64,000 nucleotides of DNA from CAIWHR01 sp963741355 (lineage in GTDB: Bacteria; Pseudomonadota; Gammaproteobacteria; Burkholderiales; Casimicrobiaceae): contig CAVUIG010000024.1 of assembly GCA_963741355.1 (NCBI GenBank), positions 1 to 64,000 of the forward strand, written 5' to 3'. Below are positions 44,661 to 54,061 of the stretch, one piece after another (the stretch's first letter is position 1; the number at the start of each line of letters is the position of its first letter). The notes beneath the pieces are model-generated. The model did no database searches and was not told where the DNA came from. It saw nothing but the letters and a program-made list of their open reading frames with translations. Made by a program: the position numbers and the translations under genes.

Positions 44661-44806
44661 CAGTAGGTCTTCGTCTTGGCGGCGGCCTTCTCGACGGCCG
44701 GCCGGTGGCCTTCATGTCCTTGCCGAAGCCCTCGATCGGTATTGCAGCCCGCGACGACGAGCGCGAACGCCGCCAATGCGAGAAGCCATGCGAGTTTGCG
44801 TTTCAT
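44660..44806 (-). CDS. ecn: Entericidin-family small lipoprotein (EcnA/EcnB-like)
   Basis: A 48-residue ORF: signal peptide MKRKLAWLLALAAFALVVAG with lipobox VAG-C at Cys21, then a short tail ending PAVEKAAAKTKTY. The middle as read (RGLRQGHEGHR) is unlike entericidins. A shifted frame of the same bases gives IEGFGKDMKATG, the family consensus. A one-base gain near 44740 and a one-base loss near 44701 would explain this. It is an outer-membrane lipoprotein of toxin/antidote-like type. A position between leuC and leuD recurs in betaproteobacteria. Confidence 0.75.
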   Translation of the reverse strand: MKRKLAWLLALAAFALVVAGCNTDRGLRQGHEGHRPAVEKAAAKTKTY

Positions 44807-44825
44807 GATCGTCCTCCGATCGGAT

Positions 44826-46235
44826 TCAGCCCATCCGCCGCACGTCGACGAAATGGCCGGCGATGCCCGCCGCGGCGGCCATGATCGGGCTCACGAGATG
44901 CGTGCGCCCTCCCTGCCCCTGCCGGCCTTCGAAATTGCGGTTCGACGTCGACGCGCAGCGCTCGCCGGGTCCGAGCCGGTCGTCGTTCATCCCGAGGCAC
45001 ATCGAGCAGCCGGGCTCGCGCCATTCGAAGCCCGCGGCCGTGAAGATGCGGTCGAGACCTTCCCGCTCCGCCTGCCGCTTGACGGGGCCGGAACCGGGGA
45101 CGACGAGCGCCAGCTTCACGCTGTCGGCCTTGCGCCGCCCGCGCACGATGGCCGCGGCCGCGCGAAGGTCCTCGATGCGCGAGTTGGTGCACGAGCCGAT
45201 GAACACCTTGTCGATCCGGATGTCGGTCATCGCGGTGTTCGGCGCGAGCCCCATGTACGTGAGCGCGCGTTCGAGGCCTTCGCGCAGAATCGAATCCTTC
45301 TCCTTGTCGGGATCGGGCACGCGCCCCTCGATCGAGGTGACCATCTCAGGTGAAGTGCCCCACGTCACCTGCGGCGCGATCGTCGCCGCGTCGAGCGTCA
45401 CCGTGCGGTCGAACTTCGCGTCGGGATCGGACACCAGCGTGCGCCAATGCGCGACCGCGCGCTCCCACAGCTCGCCCTGCGGCGCGAACGGCCGGCCCTT
45501 CAGATACTCGATCGTCGTCGCGTCGACGGCGATCATGCCGGCGCGGGCGCCCGCCTCGATCGCCATGTTGCACACCGTCATCCGACCTTCCATCGACAGC
45601 GCCCGGATCGCCGACCCGTCGAATTCGATCGCGCAGCCGGTGCCGCCCGCGGTGCCGATCCGGCCGATGATCGCGAGCGCGATGTCCTTGGCCGTCGAGC
45701 CCCGCGGCAGCGTGCCTTCGACGCTGACGCGCATCGCCTTCGCCTGCCGGGTGACGACGCACTGCGTGGCGAGGACGTGCTCGACCTCGGACGTGCCGAT
45801 GCCGAAGGCGAGGCAGCCGAACGCGCCGTGCGTGCTCGTATGCGAGTCGCCGCAGACCACCGTCATCCCCGGCAGCGTCGCGCCCTGCTCGGGCCCGATC
45901 ACGTGGACGATGCCCTGCCGCGCATCGCGGAACGGGAAATACGCACGTGCGCCGGTGGCCTTGATGTTGGCGTCGAGCGTTTCGACCTGCGTGCGCGAGA
46001 CCGCGTCGCGGATGCCGGCGCTCCAATCCTTGGTCGGCGTGTTGTGGTCCGCGGTCGCGACGATCGACGCCGTGCGCCACGGCTTGCGTCCGGCGAGGCG
46101 CAGGCCTTCGTAGGCCTGCGGGCTCGTCACCTCGTGGACCAGATGGCGGTCGACGTAGAGCAGCGCCGTCCCGTCCTCGCCGGTGTGGACGACGTGGCTT
46201 TCCCACAGCTTGTCGTAGAGCGTGCGCGCCAACAT
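44826..46235 (-). CDS. leuC: 3-isopropylmalate dehydratase large subunit
   Basis: An intact protein of 469 residues. TLYDKLWESHVVHTGEDGTA, YVDRHLVHEVTSPQAYEGLR, VVCGDSHTSTHGAFGCLAFG and IGTSEVEHVLATQ open it. The 4Fe-4S cysteines are in VFIGSCTNSRIEDLR and PGCSMCLGMNDDRL. It isomerises 2- to 3-isopropylmalate with LeuD. ATG 46235 is four bases downstream of the miaA stop, so it is cotranscribed with miaA. Confidence 0.97.
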   Translation of the reverse strand: MLARTLYDKLWESHVVHTGEDGTALLYVDRHLVHEVTSPQAYEGLRLAGRKPWRTASIVATADHNTPTKDWSAGIRDAVSRTQVETLDANIKATGARAYFPFRDARQGIVHVIGPEQGATLPGMTVVCGDSHTSTHGAFGCLAFGIGTSEVEHVLATQCVVTRQAKAMRVSVEGTLPRGSTAKDIALAIIGRIGTAGGTGCAIEFDGSAIRALSMEGRMTVCNMAIEAGARAGMIAVDATTIEYLKGRPFAPQGELWERAVAHWRTLVSDPDAKFDRTVTLDAATIAPQVTWGTSPEMVTSIEGRVPDPDKEKDSILREGLERALTYMGLAPNTAMTDIRIDKVFIGSCTNSRIEDLRAAAAIVRGRRKADSVKLALVVPGSGPVKRQAEREGLDRIFTAAGFEWREPGCSMCLGMNDDRLGPGERCASTSNRNFEGRQGQGGRTHLVSPIMAAAAGIAGHFVDVRRMG

Positions 46236-46238
46236 GGC

Positions 46239-47168
46239 TCAGGCCTTGTCCAGAGCCTCGATTATAGGCGCGGCCACCGCCTCGGCGAGATTCGGATCCC
46301 AGGGATCGAACGACAGCGCGGGAGTTGAGCGGAGCCACGTCATCTGACGCTTCGCGAGCTGGCGCGTGGCGGCGATTCCCATGGCGCGGAACTTCGCCTC
46401 ATCGATGCGGCCGTCCAGGTATTCCCAGGCCTGGCGATAGCCGACGCAGCGCATCGACGGCAGCGAAGGGGCGAGCGAAAAGCGTTCGCGCAGCGCCCGC
46501 AGTTCGTCGACGAGCCCCGCCTCGAGCATCGCGTCGAACCGGTCCGCGATCAACCCGTGGAGGCGCACGCGATCCGCCGGGACGAGCGCGATGCGCACGA
46601 CGGGCCCGAGCGTCGCGCTTCCCGCGCGCGCGCCATGAAGCGCGGAGAGCGGCGTTCCGCTGATCGCGTGCACCTCGAGCGCACGCTGGATCCGTTGCGC
46701 GTCCGTCGGGGCAAGGCGCGCCGCCGTCGCCGGATCGACGCGGGCGAGCTCGGCGTGCAGCGCCGGCCAGCCTTCCATCGCAGCGCGCGCGTCGAGTCCC
46801 GCGCGCACCGCGGGGTCGCGGCCCGGCAGCGCGGAAAGCCCCTCGGTCAGCGCCTTGAAATAGAGCATCGTGCCGCCGGCGAGCAGCGGGATGCGCCCGC
46901 GGCCGCGGATCGCGTCGACGGCCGCAAGCGCATCGGCGCAGAACCGCGCCGCCGAATACGCGTCGGTCGGATCGACGATGTCGATCAGGTGATGCGGGAC
47001 GCTGGCCCGCGTCGCGGCGTCGGGCTTCGCGGTGCCCACGTCCATGCCGCGATAGATCTGCGCCGAGTCGACGCTGACGATCTCCATGGGAAATCGTTGC
47101 GCAAGCGCCAGCGAGAGCGCGCTCTTTCCCGACGCGGTCGGGCCCATCAGCAGCACCACCGGAAGCAC
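46239..47168 (-). CDS. miaA: tRNA dimethylallyltransferase
   Basis: An intact protein of 309 residues. P-loop LLMGPTASGKSALSLALAQR (residues 9-16 GPTASGKS), IVSVDSAQIYRGMDVGTAKP, VPHHLIDIVDPTDAYSAARF and LLAGGTMLYFKALTEGLS. The tRNA-binding region PSMRCVGYRQAWEYLDGRID follows. It isopentenylates A37 of tRNAs. It starts 3 bp beyond mutL. Confidence 0.97.
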   Translation of the reverse strand: MLPVVLLMGPTASGKSALSLALAQRFPMEIVSVDSAQIYRGMDVGTAKPDAATRASVPHHLIDIVDPTDAYSAARFCADALAAVDAIRGRGRIPLLAGGTMLYFKALTEGLSALPGRDPAVRAGLDARAAMEGWPALHAELARVDPATAARLAPTDAQRIQRALEVHAISGTPLSALHGARAGSATLGPVVRIALVPADRVRLHGLIADRFDAMLEAGLVDELRALRERFSLAPSLPSMRCVGYRQAWEYLDGRIDEAKFRAMGIAATRQLAKRQMTWLRSTPALSFDPWDPNLAEAVAAPIIEALDKA

Positions 47169-47171
47169 GGG

Positions 47172-48977
47172 CTAGCGACCCCTCATGAAGAGGCGGTCAA
47201 GATCGGAAAGGGAGAGCTGGTACCACGTCGGGCGGCCATGGTTGCACTGGCCGGCGCGCTCGGTCGCTTCCATCTCGCGCAGCAGCGCGTTCATCTCGGG
47301 AACGGCGAGCGCGCGATTGGCGCGCACGGCGGCATGGCATGCCATCGTCGAGAGCAGCTCATCGCGATGCGCGGTCAGCACTTCGCTGCCGCCATGCTCG
47401 CGCAGGTCGGAGAGCACCGCGTGCGCGAGCGCCGCCGCGTCGGCATCGGCGAGCGGCGCCGGGATGCCGCGCACGGCGAGTGTGGCCGGGCCGATGGCGC
47501 TCAACGAGAAGCCCAGCCGGTCGAGCGTGTCGGCATGCTCGGCGGCGGCGGCAATGTCGAGGGGCGACGCGATGAACGTCGCCGGCACGAGCAGCGGCTG
47601 CACGGGCACGCTGTGATCGAGCGCGGACTTGAGGCGCTCGTAGACGATCCGCTCGTGCGCCGCGTGCATGTCGACCAGCACCAGTCCGGCGCGATTCTGC
47701 GCGAGGATGTAGATCCCGTGCAGCTGCGCCAGCGCGAATCCCAGGGGATGCTCGTCGCCGGTCTGCGGCAGGTCGGGTCCGTCCGCGCCTCCGGCTTCGC
47801 GCGGTCCGAAGAGCTTCGCGTAGAACGCGGCAGGCTCGGACGCGCCGAGCGGCATGGCGCCCTGCACGCCACTCGCGAACGGCAGCGGACGCAGCAGCGG
47901 AATCTCGCCTCCGTGCGTCGACGGTGCGAACGGCGGCGTGTGCGCCGCCGCGATGCCGAGCCGCTCGGCGGCCGATACCGCGGGCTGCTCGGCGCCGGTG
48001 ATGGCGAGCGCGCGCTCGATCGCGCTGCGGACGAATCCGTGCACGGCGCCGGATTCGCGGAACCGCACCTCGGTCTTCTGCGGATGGACGTTGACGTCGA
48101 CCCGCCGCGGATCGAGCGTCAGCCACAGCGCGTACGCCGGCTGCCGGTCGTGGTGGAGCACGTCGCGATAGGCGTCGCGCAGCGCGTGCGCGAGCATCCG
48201 GTCGCGCACGTAGCGCCCGTTGACGAATGTGTACTGCCCCGCGGCGTGCGTCGCATACGCCGGACGCACGGCGAATCCGGCCAGTGCGATCGGTCCGGCC
48301 TGCGCGTCGACCGCCGCCGCACCTTCGACGAAGCCGTCGCCCAGCAGCGCGAGAACGCGCGCGCGCCGACCCTGCGCGAGCAGCCGGTGCACGACGCGGC
48401 CATTGTGCTGCAGCGTGAATCCCACGTCCGGGTGCGCGAGCGCGATGCGCCGGAACGCTTCCTCGCAATGCCCCCATTCGGTCGCCTCGGTGCGCAGGAA
48501 TTTTCGGCGCGCCGGCGTGTTGTAGTAGAGCTCCTGCACCGTGACCGTCGTCCCTTCGGCGAGCGCCGCCGGCGCCGTCGCGCTGACGTTGCCGCCCTCG
48601 ACCTCGATCCGCCACGCGTGCGGCTTGCCGGCCGCGCGCGACGCAAGCGCGAAGCGCGACACCGCGGCGATCGACGCGAGCGCCTCGCCGCGAAAGCCGA
48701 GCGTGGCGATCGACTCGAGGTCGTCGACGGTGGCGAGCTTCGACGTCGCGTGCCGCGCGACCGCGAGCGAGAGCTCCTCCCGCTCGATGCCGCCGCCGTT
48801 GTCGGCCACGCGGATGCGCTGGATGCCCCCGCCGGCGAGATCGACGTCGATCTGCGTCGCGCCCGAGTCGAGCGCGTTCTCGAGAAGCTCCTTCAGGGCC
48901 GCGGCCGGCCGCTCGACGACCTCGCCGGCGGCGATCTGGTTGACGAGGTGCTCGGGCAGCGCGCGGATCCGTCGCAT
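47172..48977 (-). CDS. mutL: DNA mismatch repair protein MutL, endonuclease-type C-terminus
   Basis: An intact protein of 601 residues. GHKL ATPase domain: IAAGEVVERPAAALKELLEN, ALDSGATQIDVDLAGG, VADNGGGI, TLGFRGEALASIAAVS and GTTVTVQELYYNTPARRKFL. The C-terminal domain contains DMHAAHERIVYE. This fits the MutL endonuclease motif D-x-H-A-x2-E-x4-E with Met in the usual Gln position. The associated ACHAAVRANRAL and CNHGRPTWYQLS zinc-site motifs are also present. This form nicks DNA itself and fits an organism without MutH. MutH is not in the window. Confidence 0.96.
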   Translation of the reverse strand: MRRIRALPEHLVNQIAAGEVVERPAAALKELLENALDSGATQIDVDLAGGGIQRIRVADNGGGIEREELSLAVARHATSKLATVDDLESIATLGFRGEALASIAAVSRFALASRAAGKPHAWRIEVEGGNVSATAPAALAEGTTVTVQELYYNTPARRKFLRTEATEWGHCEEAFRRIALAHPDVGFTLQHNGRVVHRLLAQGRRARVLALLGDGFVEGAAAVDAQAGPIALAGFAVRPAYATHAAGQYTFVNGRYVRDRMLAHALRDAYRDVLHHDRQPAYALWLTLDPRRVDVNVHPQKTEVRFRESGAVHGFVRSAIERALAITGAEQPAVSAAERLGIAAAHTPPFAPSTHGGEIPLLRPLPFASGVQGAMPLGASEPAAFYAKLFGPREAGGADGPDLPQTGDEHPLGFALAQLHGIYILAQNRAGLVLVDMHAAHERIVYERLKSALDHSVPVQPLLVPATFIASPLDIAAAAEHADTLDRLGFSLSAIGPATLAVRGIPAPLADADAAALAHAVLSDLREHGGSEVLTAHRDELLSTMACHAAVRANRALAVPEMNALLREMEATERAGQCNHGRPTWYQLSLSDLDRLFMRGR

Positions 48978-48989
48978 CGTCGCTAGGAC

Positions 48990-49697
48990 CTATCGGCGCA
49001 GCCCGGCACTCCAGCGCGCGTAGATGCCGTCGGCGACCGCGGAAAGTTCGTCGAGGTGAGAGGCGATGCCGGTGCGGATATCCGCCGCCGACTGCCGCGC
49101 GACCGACGATTGCGACGGCAATTCCGCCGAGCCCGTGGCAAGCCAGCTGTCGATGAGATCGCGTGTCATCTCGACGTGGAACTGCATCCCGATGTGACGG
49201 TCGTCGACGATGAACGCCTGGCTGGGGCCGGTGTCGCTGGTGGCGACGCCGATCGCGGTCTCCGGCACCGCGAAGGCATCGTAGTGCCACTGGAACGACG
49301 TGAACGACGCACGACCGGAGAACCAGTCGCGCCGCGCGCGTTCGTCGCTGACGGCGACGTCGACCCAGCCGAGCTCTGCGGACGGCGCCCGCGACACCGG
49401 CGCGCCAAGCGCCTTCGCCAGCAATTGCCCGCCGAGGCAGTGCCCGATCACGGGCACCTGCCGCGCAACCGCATCGCGCAGCAGCCCCGTCAGCGGCGCG
49501 ATCCACGGCAGGCCATCGTTCACGCCCATCGCGCCGCCCATCATCGCGATGCCGGAGTACCCCTGTGGATCCGCGGGGACCGGCGCGCCTTCGTCGATCG
49601 CAACGAGCTTCCACGGCAGCGCGTGCCGGTCGAGCCATTGCGCGAAATAGGCGGGGCCCTCGGTCGGCGAGAAGCGGAAGATGGCGATGGGAAGCAT
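48990..49697 (-). CDS. Class I glutamine amidotransferase-like protein (GuaA-type GATase)
   Basis: ATG 49697 (MLPIAIFRFSPTEGPAYFAQ) gives 235 residues. The nucleophile elbow is VIGHCLGGQLLAKALG; the His and Glu of the triad lie in GMQFHVEMTRDLI. YSGIAMMGGAMGVNDGLPWI is typical of stand-alone GMP-synthase-like GATases. The substrate is unknown. It lies 12 bp before mutL on the same strand. Confidence 0.85.
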   Translation of the reverse strand: MLPIAIFRFSPTEGPAYFAQWLDRHALPWKLVAIDEGAPVPADPQGYSGIAMMGGAMGVNDGLPWIAPLTGLLRDAVARQVPVIGHCLGGQLLAKALGAPVSRAPSAELGWVDVAVSDERARRDWFSGRASFTSFQWHYDAFAVPETAIGVATSDTGPSQAFIVDDRHIGMQFHVEMTRDLIDSWLATGSAELPSQSSVARQSAADIRTGIASHLDELSAVADGIYARWSAGLRR

Positions 49698-49841
49698 GAT
49701 TGCGCGGCGCGGCAATCGCGCGATTTTACCAGTGCGGTATGCCACGCGGCGCCAGGATCCGACGTCCCGCGTTTCCACGTCCTCGCCGCCGGAAGCGGCG
49801 AATGCTCCTGGAAGCGACAGGCCGGTCGGGAATGCGGGCGG

Positions 49842-50660
49842 TCAGAGACCGCGGGCGATCCGCGCGTACGCGGAATGGTTGTGGATCGACTCGAAGTTCT
49901 CGGCCTCGACGGCGAAGCCATCGATGCGCGGGTCGTTGCCGAGCCGCGCCGCCACGCCGCGGACCATGTCCTCGACGAACCGGGGATTGTTGTACGCGTA
50001 CTCGGTGACGAATTTCTCGTCCGAGCGCTTGAGGAGGCCGTAGAGCTCGCACGATGCCTCGTCCTCGGCGACGCGGATGAGGTCCGAGAGGAACAGCGAC
50101 GGCCGCGCGCGCACCGTGATCGTGATCAGCGAGCGCTGGTTGTGCGCGCCATATTCCGAGATTTCCTTCGAGCACGGGCAGAGCGACGTGACCGGGACCG
50201 CGACCGCGAGCGTCTGCCGGTATTCCGGGCCGATGCGCTCGCCGCGCAGGCGCACCTCGTAGTCGAGCCGGCTCGCGACACCGGACACCGGGGCCGTCTT
50301 GCGCACGAAATACGGGAACGCGAGCTCGACGCTTCCGCCCGGCGCCTCGAGCAGCACGAGCAGCGCGTCGACGAGATCGGAGAGTGAGGCAACGGACAAC
50401 GCCGGCGCGCCGGGCTCGCTGCGCGACTCGAGCAGCGCGACCAGCCGCGACATGTGCGTGCCCTTGCGGTCCGCGGGCAGCGCGACATAGACGTTGCAGG
50501 TCGCGATCGTCGGCTGGACCACGCCGTCGGCATCGACGAAGTTCAGCGGGTAGCGAAGCCCGCGGATGCCGACCTCGTCGATCGCGAGGTTGCGCTCGTC
50601 GGCGCCCGACTGGACGTCGGGGATCGGAAACAGGCTGCGCGGAATTTCAGGGCGATTCAT
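49842..50660 (-). CDS. folE2: GTP cyclohydrolase I type IB (FolE2)
   Basis: An intact protein of 272 residues. VGIRGLRYPLNFVDADGVVQ, ATCNVYVALPADRKGTHMSR, PVTSLCPCSKEISEYGAHNQ with the active Cys, and NNPRFVEDMVRGVAARLGND. It makes dihydroneopterin triphosphate for folate synthesis (or queuosine) with a metal more flexible than zinc-dependent FolE. It is 28 bp downstream of dxs. Confidence 0.96.
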   Translation of the reverse strand: MNRPEIPRSLFPIPDVQSGADERNLAIDEVGIRGLRYPLNFVDADGVVQPTIATCNVYVALPADRKGTHMSRLVALLESRSEPGAPALSVASLSDLVDALLVLLEAPGGSVELAFPYFVRKTAPVSGVASRLDYEVRLRGERIGPEYRQTLAVAVPVTSLCPCSKEISEYGAHNQRSLITITVRARPSLFLSDLIRVAEDEASCELYGLLKRSDEKFVTEYAYNNPRFVEDMVRGVAARLGNDPRIDGFAVEAENFESIHNHSAYARIARGL

Positions 50661-50688
50661 GATCGGATGTCTCGGTGATTCGGCGAGA

Positions 50689-52579
50689 TCACGCCGCGGG
50701 CTTCACGACCGCATGCGGGCGCCGATGCGGAAAGCGCGCGTTGACGGCGGCGACGATGCCGGCGGCATCGAGACCGCAGGCGGACAGGAGCTCCGCCGGA
50801 TCGCCGTGGTCGAGGAAACGGTCGGGCAGCCCGAGATGCAGCAACGGGATGGTGATGCCGGCCGCCGAAAGCGCCTCGGCGACTCCGCTTCCCGCACCGC
50901 CCATCACGACGTTCTCCTCGATCGTGACCAGCGCCGCGTGGTCCTGCGCGAGCCGTTGCACGAGCTCGGCGTCGAGCGGCTTCACGAAGCGCATGTTGAC
51001 AACGGTCGCGTCGAGCGTCTCGCCGGCGGCCTGCGCATGCGGCACCACGCTGCCGAAGGCGAGAAGCGCGATGCGGTTCGAATGCCGTCCCGACTCGCGC
51101 CGGATCTCGAGCCTTGCCGACGGGCAGCGCGGTCATCGCGCGCTCCACCGCCGCGCCGGTTCCGCCGCCGCGCGGATAGCGCACCGCGCTCGGCGTATCC
51201 AGCGTGAACGCCGTGTAGAGCATCTGCCGGCACTCGTTCTCGTCGGACGGCGCCATCACGGTCATGTTCGGGATGCAGCGCAGGTACGACAGGTCGAACG
51301 CGCCGATGTGCGTCGCGCCGTCGGCGCCGACGATGCCGGCGCGGTCGATCGCGAACACCACGGGCAGGTTCTGCAGCGCGACGTCGTGGATCGTCTGGTC
51401 GTAGGCGCGCTGCAGGAACGTCGAGTAGATCGCGACCACCGGCTTCATGCCCTCGCAGGCAAGCCCGGCCGCGAACGTCACCGCGTGCTGCTCGGCGATG
51501 CCGACGTCGAAATAGCGCTCGGGAAACTCCTGCGAGAAGCGGACGAGGCCGGAGCCTTCGCGCATCGCCGGCGTGATGCCGATGAGACGTGGATCGCGCG
51601 CCGCCATGTCGGCCAGCCAGTCGCCGAAGATCTGCGTGTACGACGGCTTCGCGGCCGCCTTCGGCACGATGCCGACCGCCGGGTCGAATTTCGTCACGCC
51701 GTGGTAGAGGATCGGGTCGTCCTCGGCGCGCGCATAGCCGTAGCCCTTGCGCGTGACGATGTGCAGCAGCTGCGGTCCCTTGAGCTCGCGAACGTCGGCG
51801 AGCGTGCGCGCCAGCGTGTCGACATCGTGGCCGTCGATCGGCCCGATGTAGTTGAATCCGAGTTCCTCGAACAGCGTGCCCGGGAGCACCATGCCCTTCA
51901 GGTGTTCCTCGGCGCGCTTCGCGAGCGCCTTGACCGGCGGCAGCTTGGAGAGCACCTCCTTGCCGCCGCGGCGCATCGTGTTGTACAGCCGCGACGAGAG
52001 CACCCGCGCGAGATAGCTGTTGAGGGCACCGACCGGCTCGGAGATCGACATCCCGTTGTCGTTGAGGATGACGAGGAGGTCCGCGCCCGCCGCGCCGGCG
52101 TTGTTGAGCGCCTCGAACGCCATGCCGGCGCTCATCGCGCCGTCGCCGATCACCGCCGCGACGTGCCTCTGCTCGCCCTTGCGCTGCGCGGCGATCGCCA
52201 TGCCGAGCGCCGCCGAGACCGACGTCGAAGAATGCGCGGTGCCGAACGTGTCGTACTCGCTCTCGCTGCGGCGGGGGAATCCCGAAGGCCCGCCCGCCAT
52301 CCGCAGCCGGCCCATCTCGGCGCGGCGGCCGGTGAGGATCTTGTGCGCGTAGGTCTGGTGCCCGACGTCCCACACGATGCGGTCGTGCGGCGTGTCGAAC
52401 GTGTAGTGCAGCGCGATCGCGAGCTCGATGGTGCCGAGGTTCGACGACAGGTGACCGCCGGTCTGCGCGACCGAGGCGATGACGAACGCGCGGAGCTCGC
52501 GCGCGAGCTGCGGCAGCGCACTGCGGTCGAGCTTGCGCAGCGCGGCGGGGGAATCGATCTGGTCGAGCAGCGGATACAT
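50689..52579 (-). CDS. dxs: 1-deoxy-D-xylulose-5-phosphate synthase, one frame break
   Basis: ATG 52579 (MYPLLDQIDSPAALRKLDRS). ThDP-binding VIGDGAMSAGMAFEALNNAG and NDNGMSISEPVGALNSYLAR are intact, then GLPI-like PVVFAIDRAGIVGADGATHI and PSDENECRQMLYTAF. A break near 51115 moves the frame. The C-terminal transketolase domain continues ESGRHSNRIALLAFGSV, VPHAQAAGETLDATVVNMRF and VKPLDAELVQRLAQDHAALV to 50689. About 629 residues. It makes DXP for isoprenoids. A sequence error is likely because all motifs are collinear. Confidence 0.96.
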
Positions 52580-52588
52580 GGTCGGTCA

Positions 52589-53476
52589 TTAGTGACGTCT
52601 GGCACAAAGCCAGTCGGCGAGTTCCCCGAGGCGGCGCGCGCGGCTGCCGAACGACGAGAGCGCCGCGTGGGCGTCGGCGCGCAGCGTCTCGGCACGGGCG
52701 CGGGCCGCCGCAAGGCCCAGCAGCGAAACGTAGGTCGCCTTGCCCTGGGCGGCGTCCTTGCCCGCCGTCTTTCCCAGCGTCGCCGCCGAGCCTTCGACGT
52801 CGAGGATGTCGTCGATCACCTGAAACGCGAGTCCCGCGGCGGCGGCGAACGCGTCGAGCGCGGCCAGCTCGCGCGGAGCGATCGGATCTCCGGCGAGCGC
52901 GCCCAGCGCGACCGATGCGCGGATGAGCGCGCCGGTCTTGCGCCGATGCATCGTCTCGAGCTCCGCAAGTGTGAGCGTGCGTCCGGTGGCGTCGAGGTCG
53001 ATCGCCTGGCCGCCGGCCATGCCGGATGCGCCGGCCATCTCGCCCAATATCGCGCACGCATCCCCGGCCTCGCGCAATTTCGCGCTTCCGAGAACGGTGA
53101 ACGCGAGCGATTGCAGCGCGTCTCCGGCGAGGAGCGCGGTCGCCTCGCCGAACGCGACATGACACGTCGGCTTGCCGCGCCGCAGCGTGTCGTCGTCCAT
53201 GCACGGCAGGTCGTCGTGGATCAGCGAGTAGGCGTGGATCAGCTCCACCGCCGCCGCCGGCGCATCGACCCGGTCGGGGTCGGCGCCGGTCAGCTCGCCC
53301 GCCGCGTAGGCGAGCAGCGGGCGGACGCGCTTGCCTCCGCCCAGCACCGAGTAGCGCATCGCCTCGTGCAACACGCGCGGCAGCGCCGCGGCGGAAGGCA
53401 GCACGCGTTCCAGCACGCCCTCGACGCGCTGCTGCCGCTCGCCGGACCAGACGGCAAAGTCGACGTCAGGGTTCAT
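52589..53476 (-). CDS. ispA: Farnesyl (geranyl) diphosphate synthase
   Basis: An intact protein of 295 residues. First Asp-rich motif IHDDLPCMDDDTLRRGKPTC, second FQVIDDILDVEGSAATLGKT, plus AGKDAAQGKATYVSLLG. The length and FARM region suggest C15 product synthesis. Its start overlaps xseB by 11 bp, and its stop is 9 bp before dxs: the conserved xseB-ispA-dxs operon. Confidence 0.96.
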   Translation of the reverse strand: MNPDVDFAVWSGERQQRVEGVLERVLPSAAALPRVLHEAMRYSVLGGGKRVRPLLAYAAGELTGADPDRVDAPAAAVELIHAYSLIHDDLPCMDDDTLRRGKPTCHVAFGEATALLAGDALQSLAFTVLGSAKLREAGDACAILGEMAGASGMAGGQAIDLDATGRTLTLAELETMHRRKTGALIRASVALGALAGDPIAPRELAALDAFAAAAGLAFQVIDDILDVEGSAATLGKTAGKDAAQGKATYVSLLGLAAARARAETLRADAHAALSSFGSRARRLGELADWLCARRH

Positions 53477-53723
53477 CGTCCCGCACGTCGCCAGCCGCCC
53501 CGGGGACCTCGAATGACTTGAGCACGCCCTTCTCCAGCACCTCGACCTGCTGCCGCGCGTCCTTCAACGCCGCCTGGCAATACGCGAGCAGCGTCGCGCC
53601 GCGCTTGTAGGCCGCCAGCGATTCGTTGAGCGGCAGCGCGCCGCCTTCCATCGTGGCGACGATCTCCTCGAGCTCGGAGAGCGCGGCTTCGAAGCTTGCC
53701 GGGGTTTCGCTGGCCTTGGCCAT
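53466..53723 (-). CDS. xseB: Exodeoxyribonuclease VII small subunit
   Basis: An intact protein of 85 residues. SFEAALSELEEIVATMEGGA, LPLNESLAAYKRGATLLAYC and QAALKDARQQVEVL are the XseB signature. XseA is not in the window. It is the first gene of the xseB-ispA-dxs-folE2 operon and diverges from the Rieske gene. Confidence 0.95.
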   Translation of the reverse strand: MAKASETPASFEAALSELEEIVATMEGGALPLNESLAAYKRGATLLAYCQAALKDARQQVEVLEKGVLKSFEVPGAAGDVRDDEP

Positions 53724-53893
53724 CGGGTTTCCTGTGGGCGCATCCGCCGCCCGGAATTGCGGTTCTGCGGCAGATTACCGGGCAGGTTAACGGTCGGAAG
53801 TGATGAAGGTCAAAGGACTCGGCGGCGACGATGCGCGGCCAGTGTGCGTGGACCTGGCCGCCGATCGGCCGGTGCGGGCGGGCCGTCGGTCGA

Positions 53894-53923
53894 TTGACCT
53901 CGTTCCGGACACTTTTGTATAAT
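53894..53923 (+). promoter_or_regulatory. Sigma-70-type promoter of the Rieske oxygenase gene
   Basis: TTGACC (53894-53899), an 18-bp spacer, then TATAAT (53918-53923) with TG just upstream (extended -10). The predicted start near 53930 leaves about 130 nt of untranslated leader before ATG 54062. This leader contains GC-rich stretches that could fold. The 338-bp xseB-Rieske gap holds no gene. Confidence 0.7.
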
Positions 53924-54061
53924 AACAGGTTCGTTACGCGGCCTTCCACGGAACTCTCGTGCGGCCGACTTAGCAAAGCGGTCCGGGGCGGCTGAAAACG
54001 CCGTAATCGTCCCGGGTTGTTGGGTTGGGTTGGTTTCACCGGAAACCGAAAGGAAAGGCCG

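Noticed and set aside
46557..48986. Plus-strand open frame of about 800 codons opposite mutL and miaA
   Set aside because: High-GC antisense shadow: Arg/Asp/Glu-rich with no family motif, while mutL and miaA on the other strand are complete.
50675..53521. Plus-strand open frame of about 950 codons opposite dxs and ispA
   Set aside because: Codon-composition shadow of genuine minus-strand genes; Arg/Ala-rich without domains.
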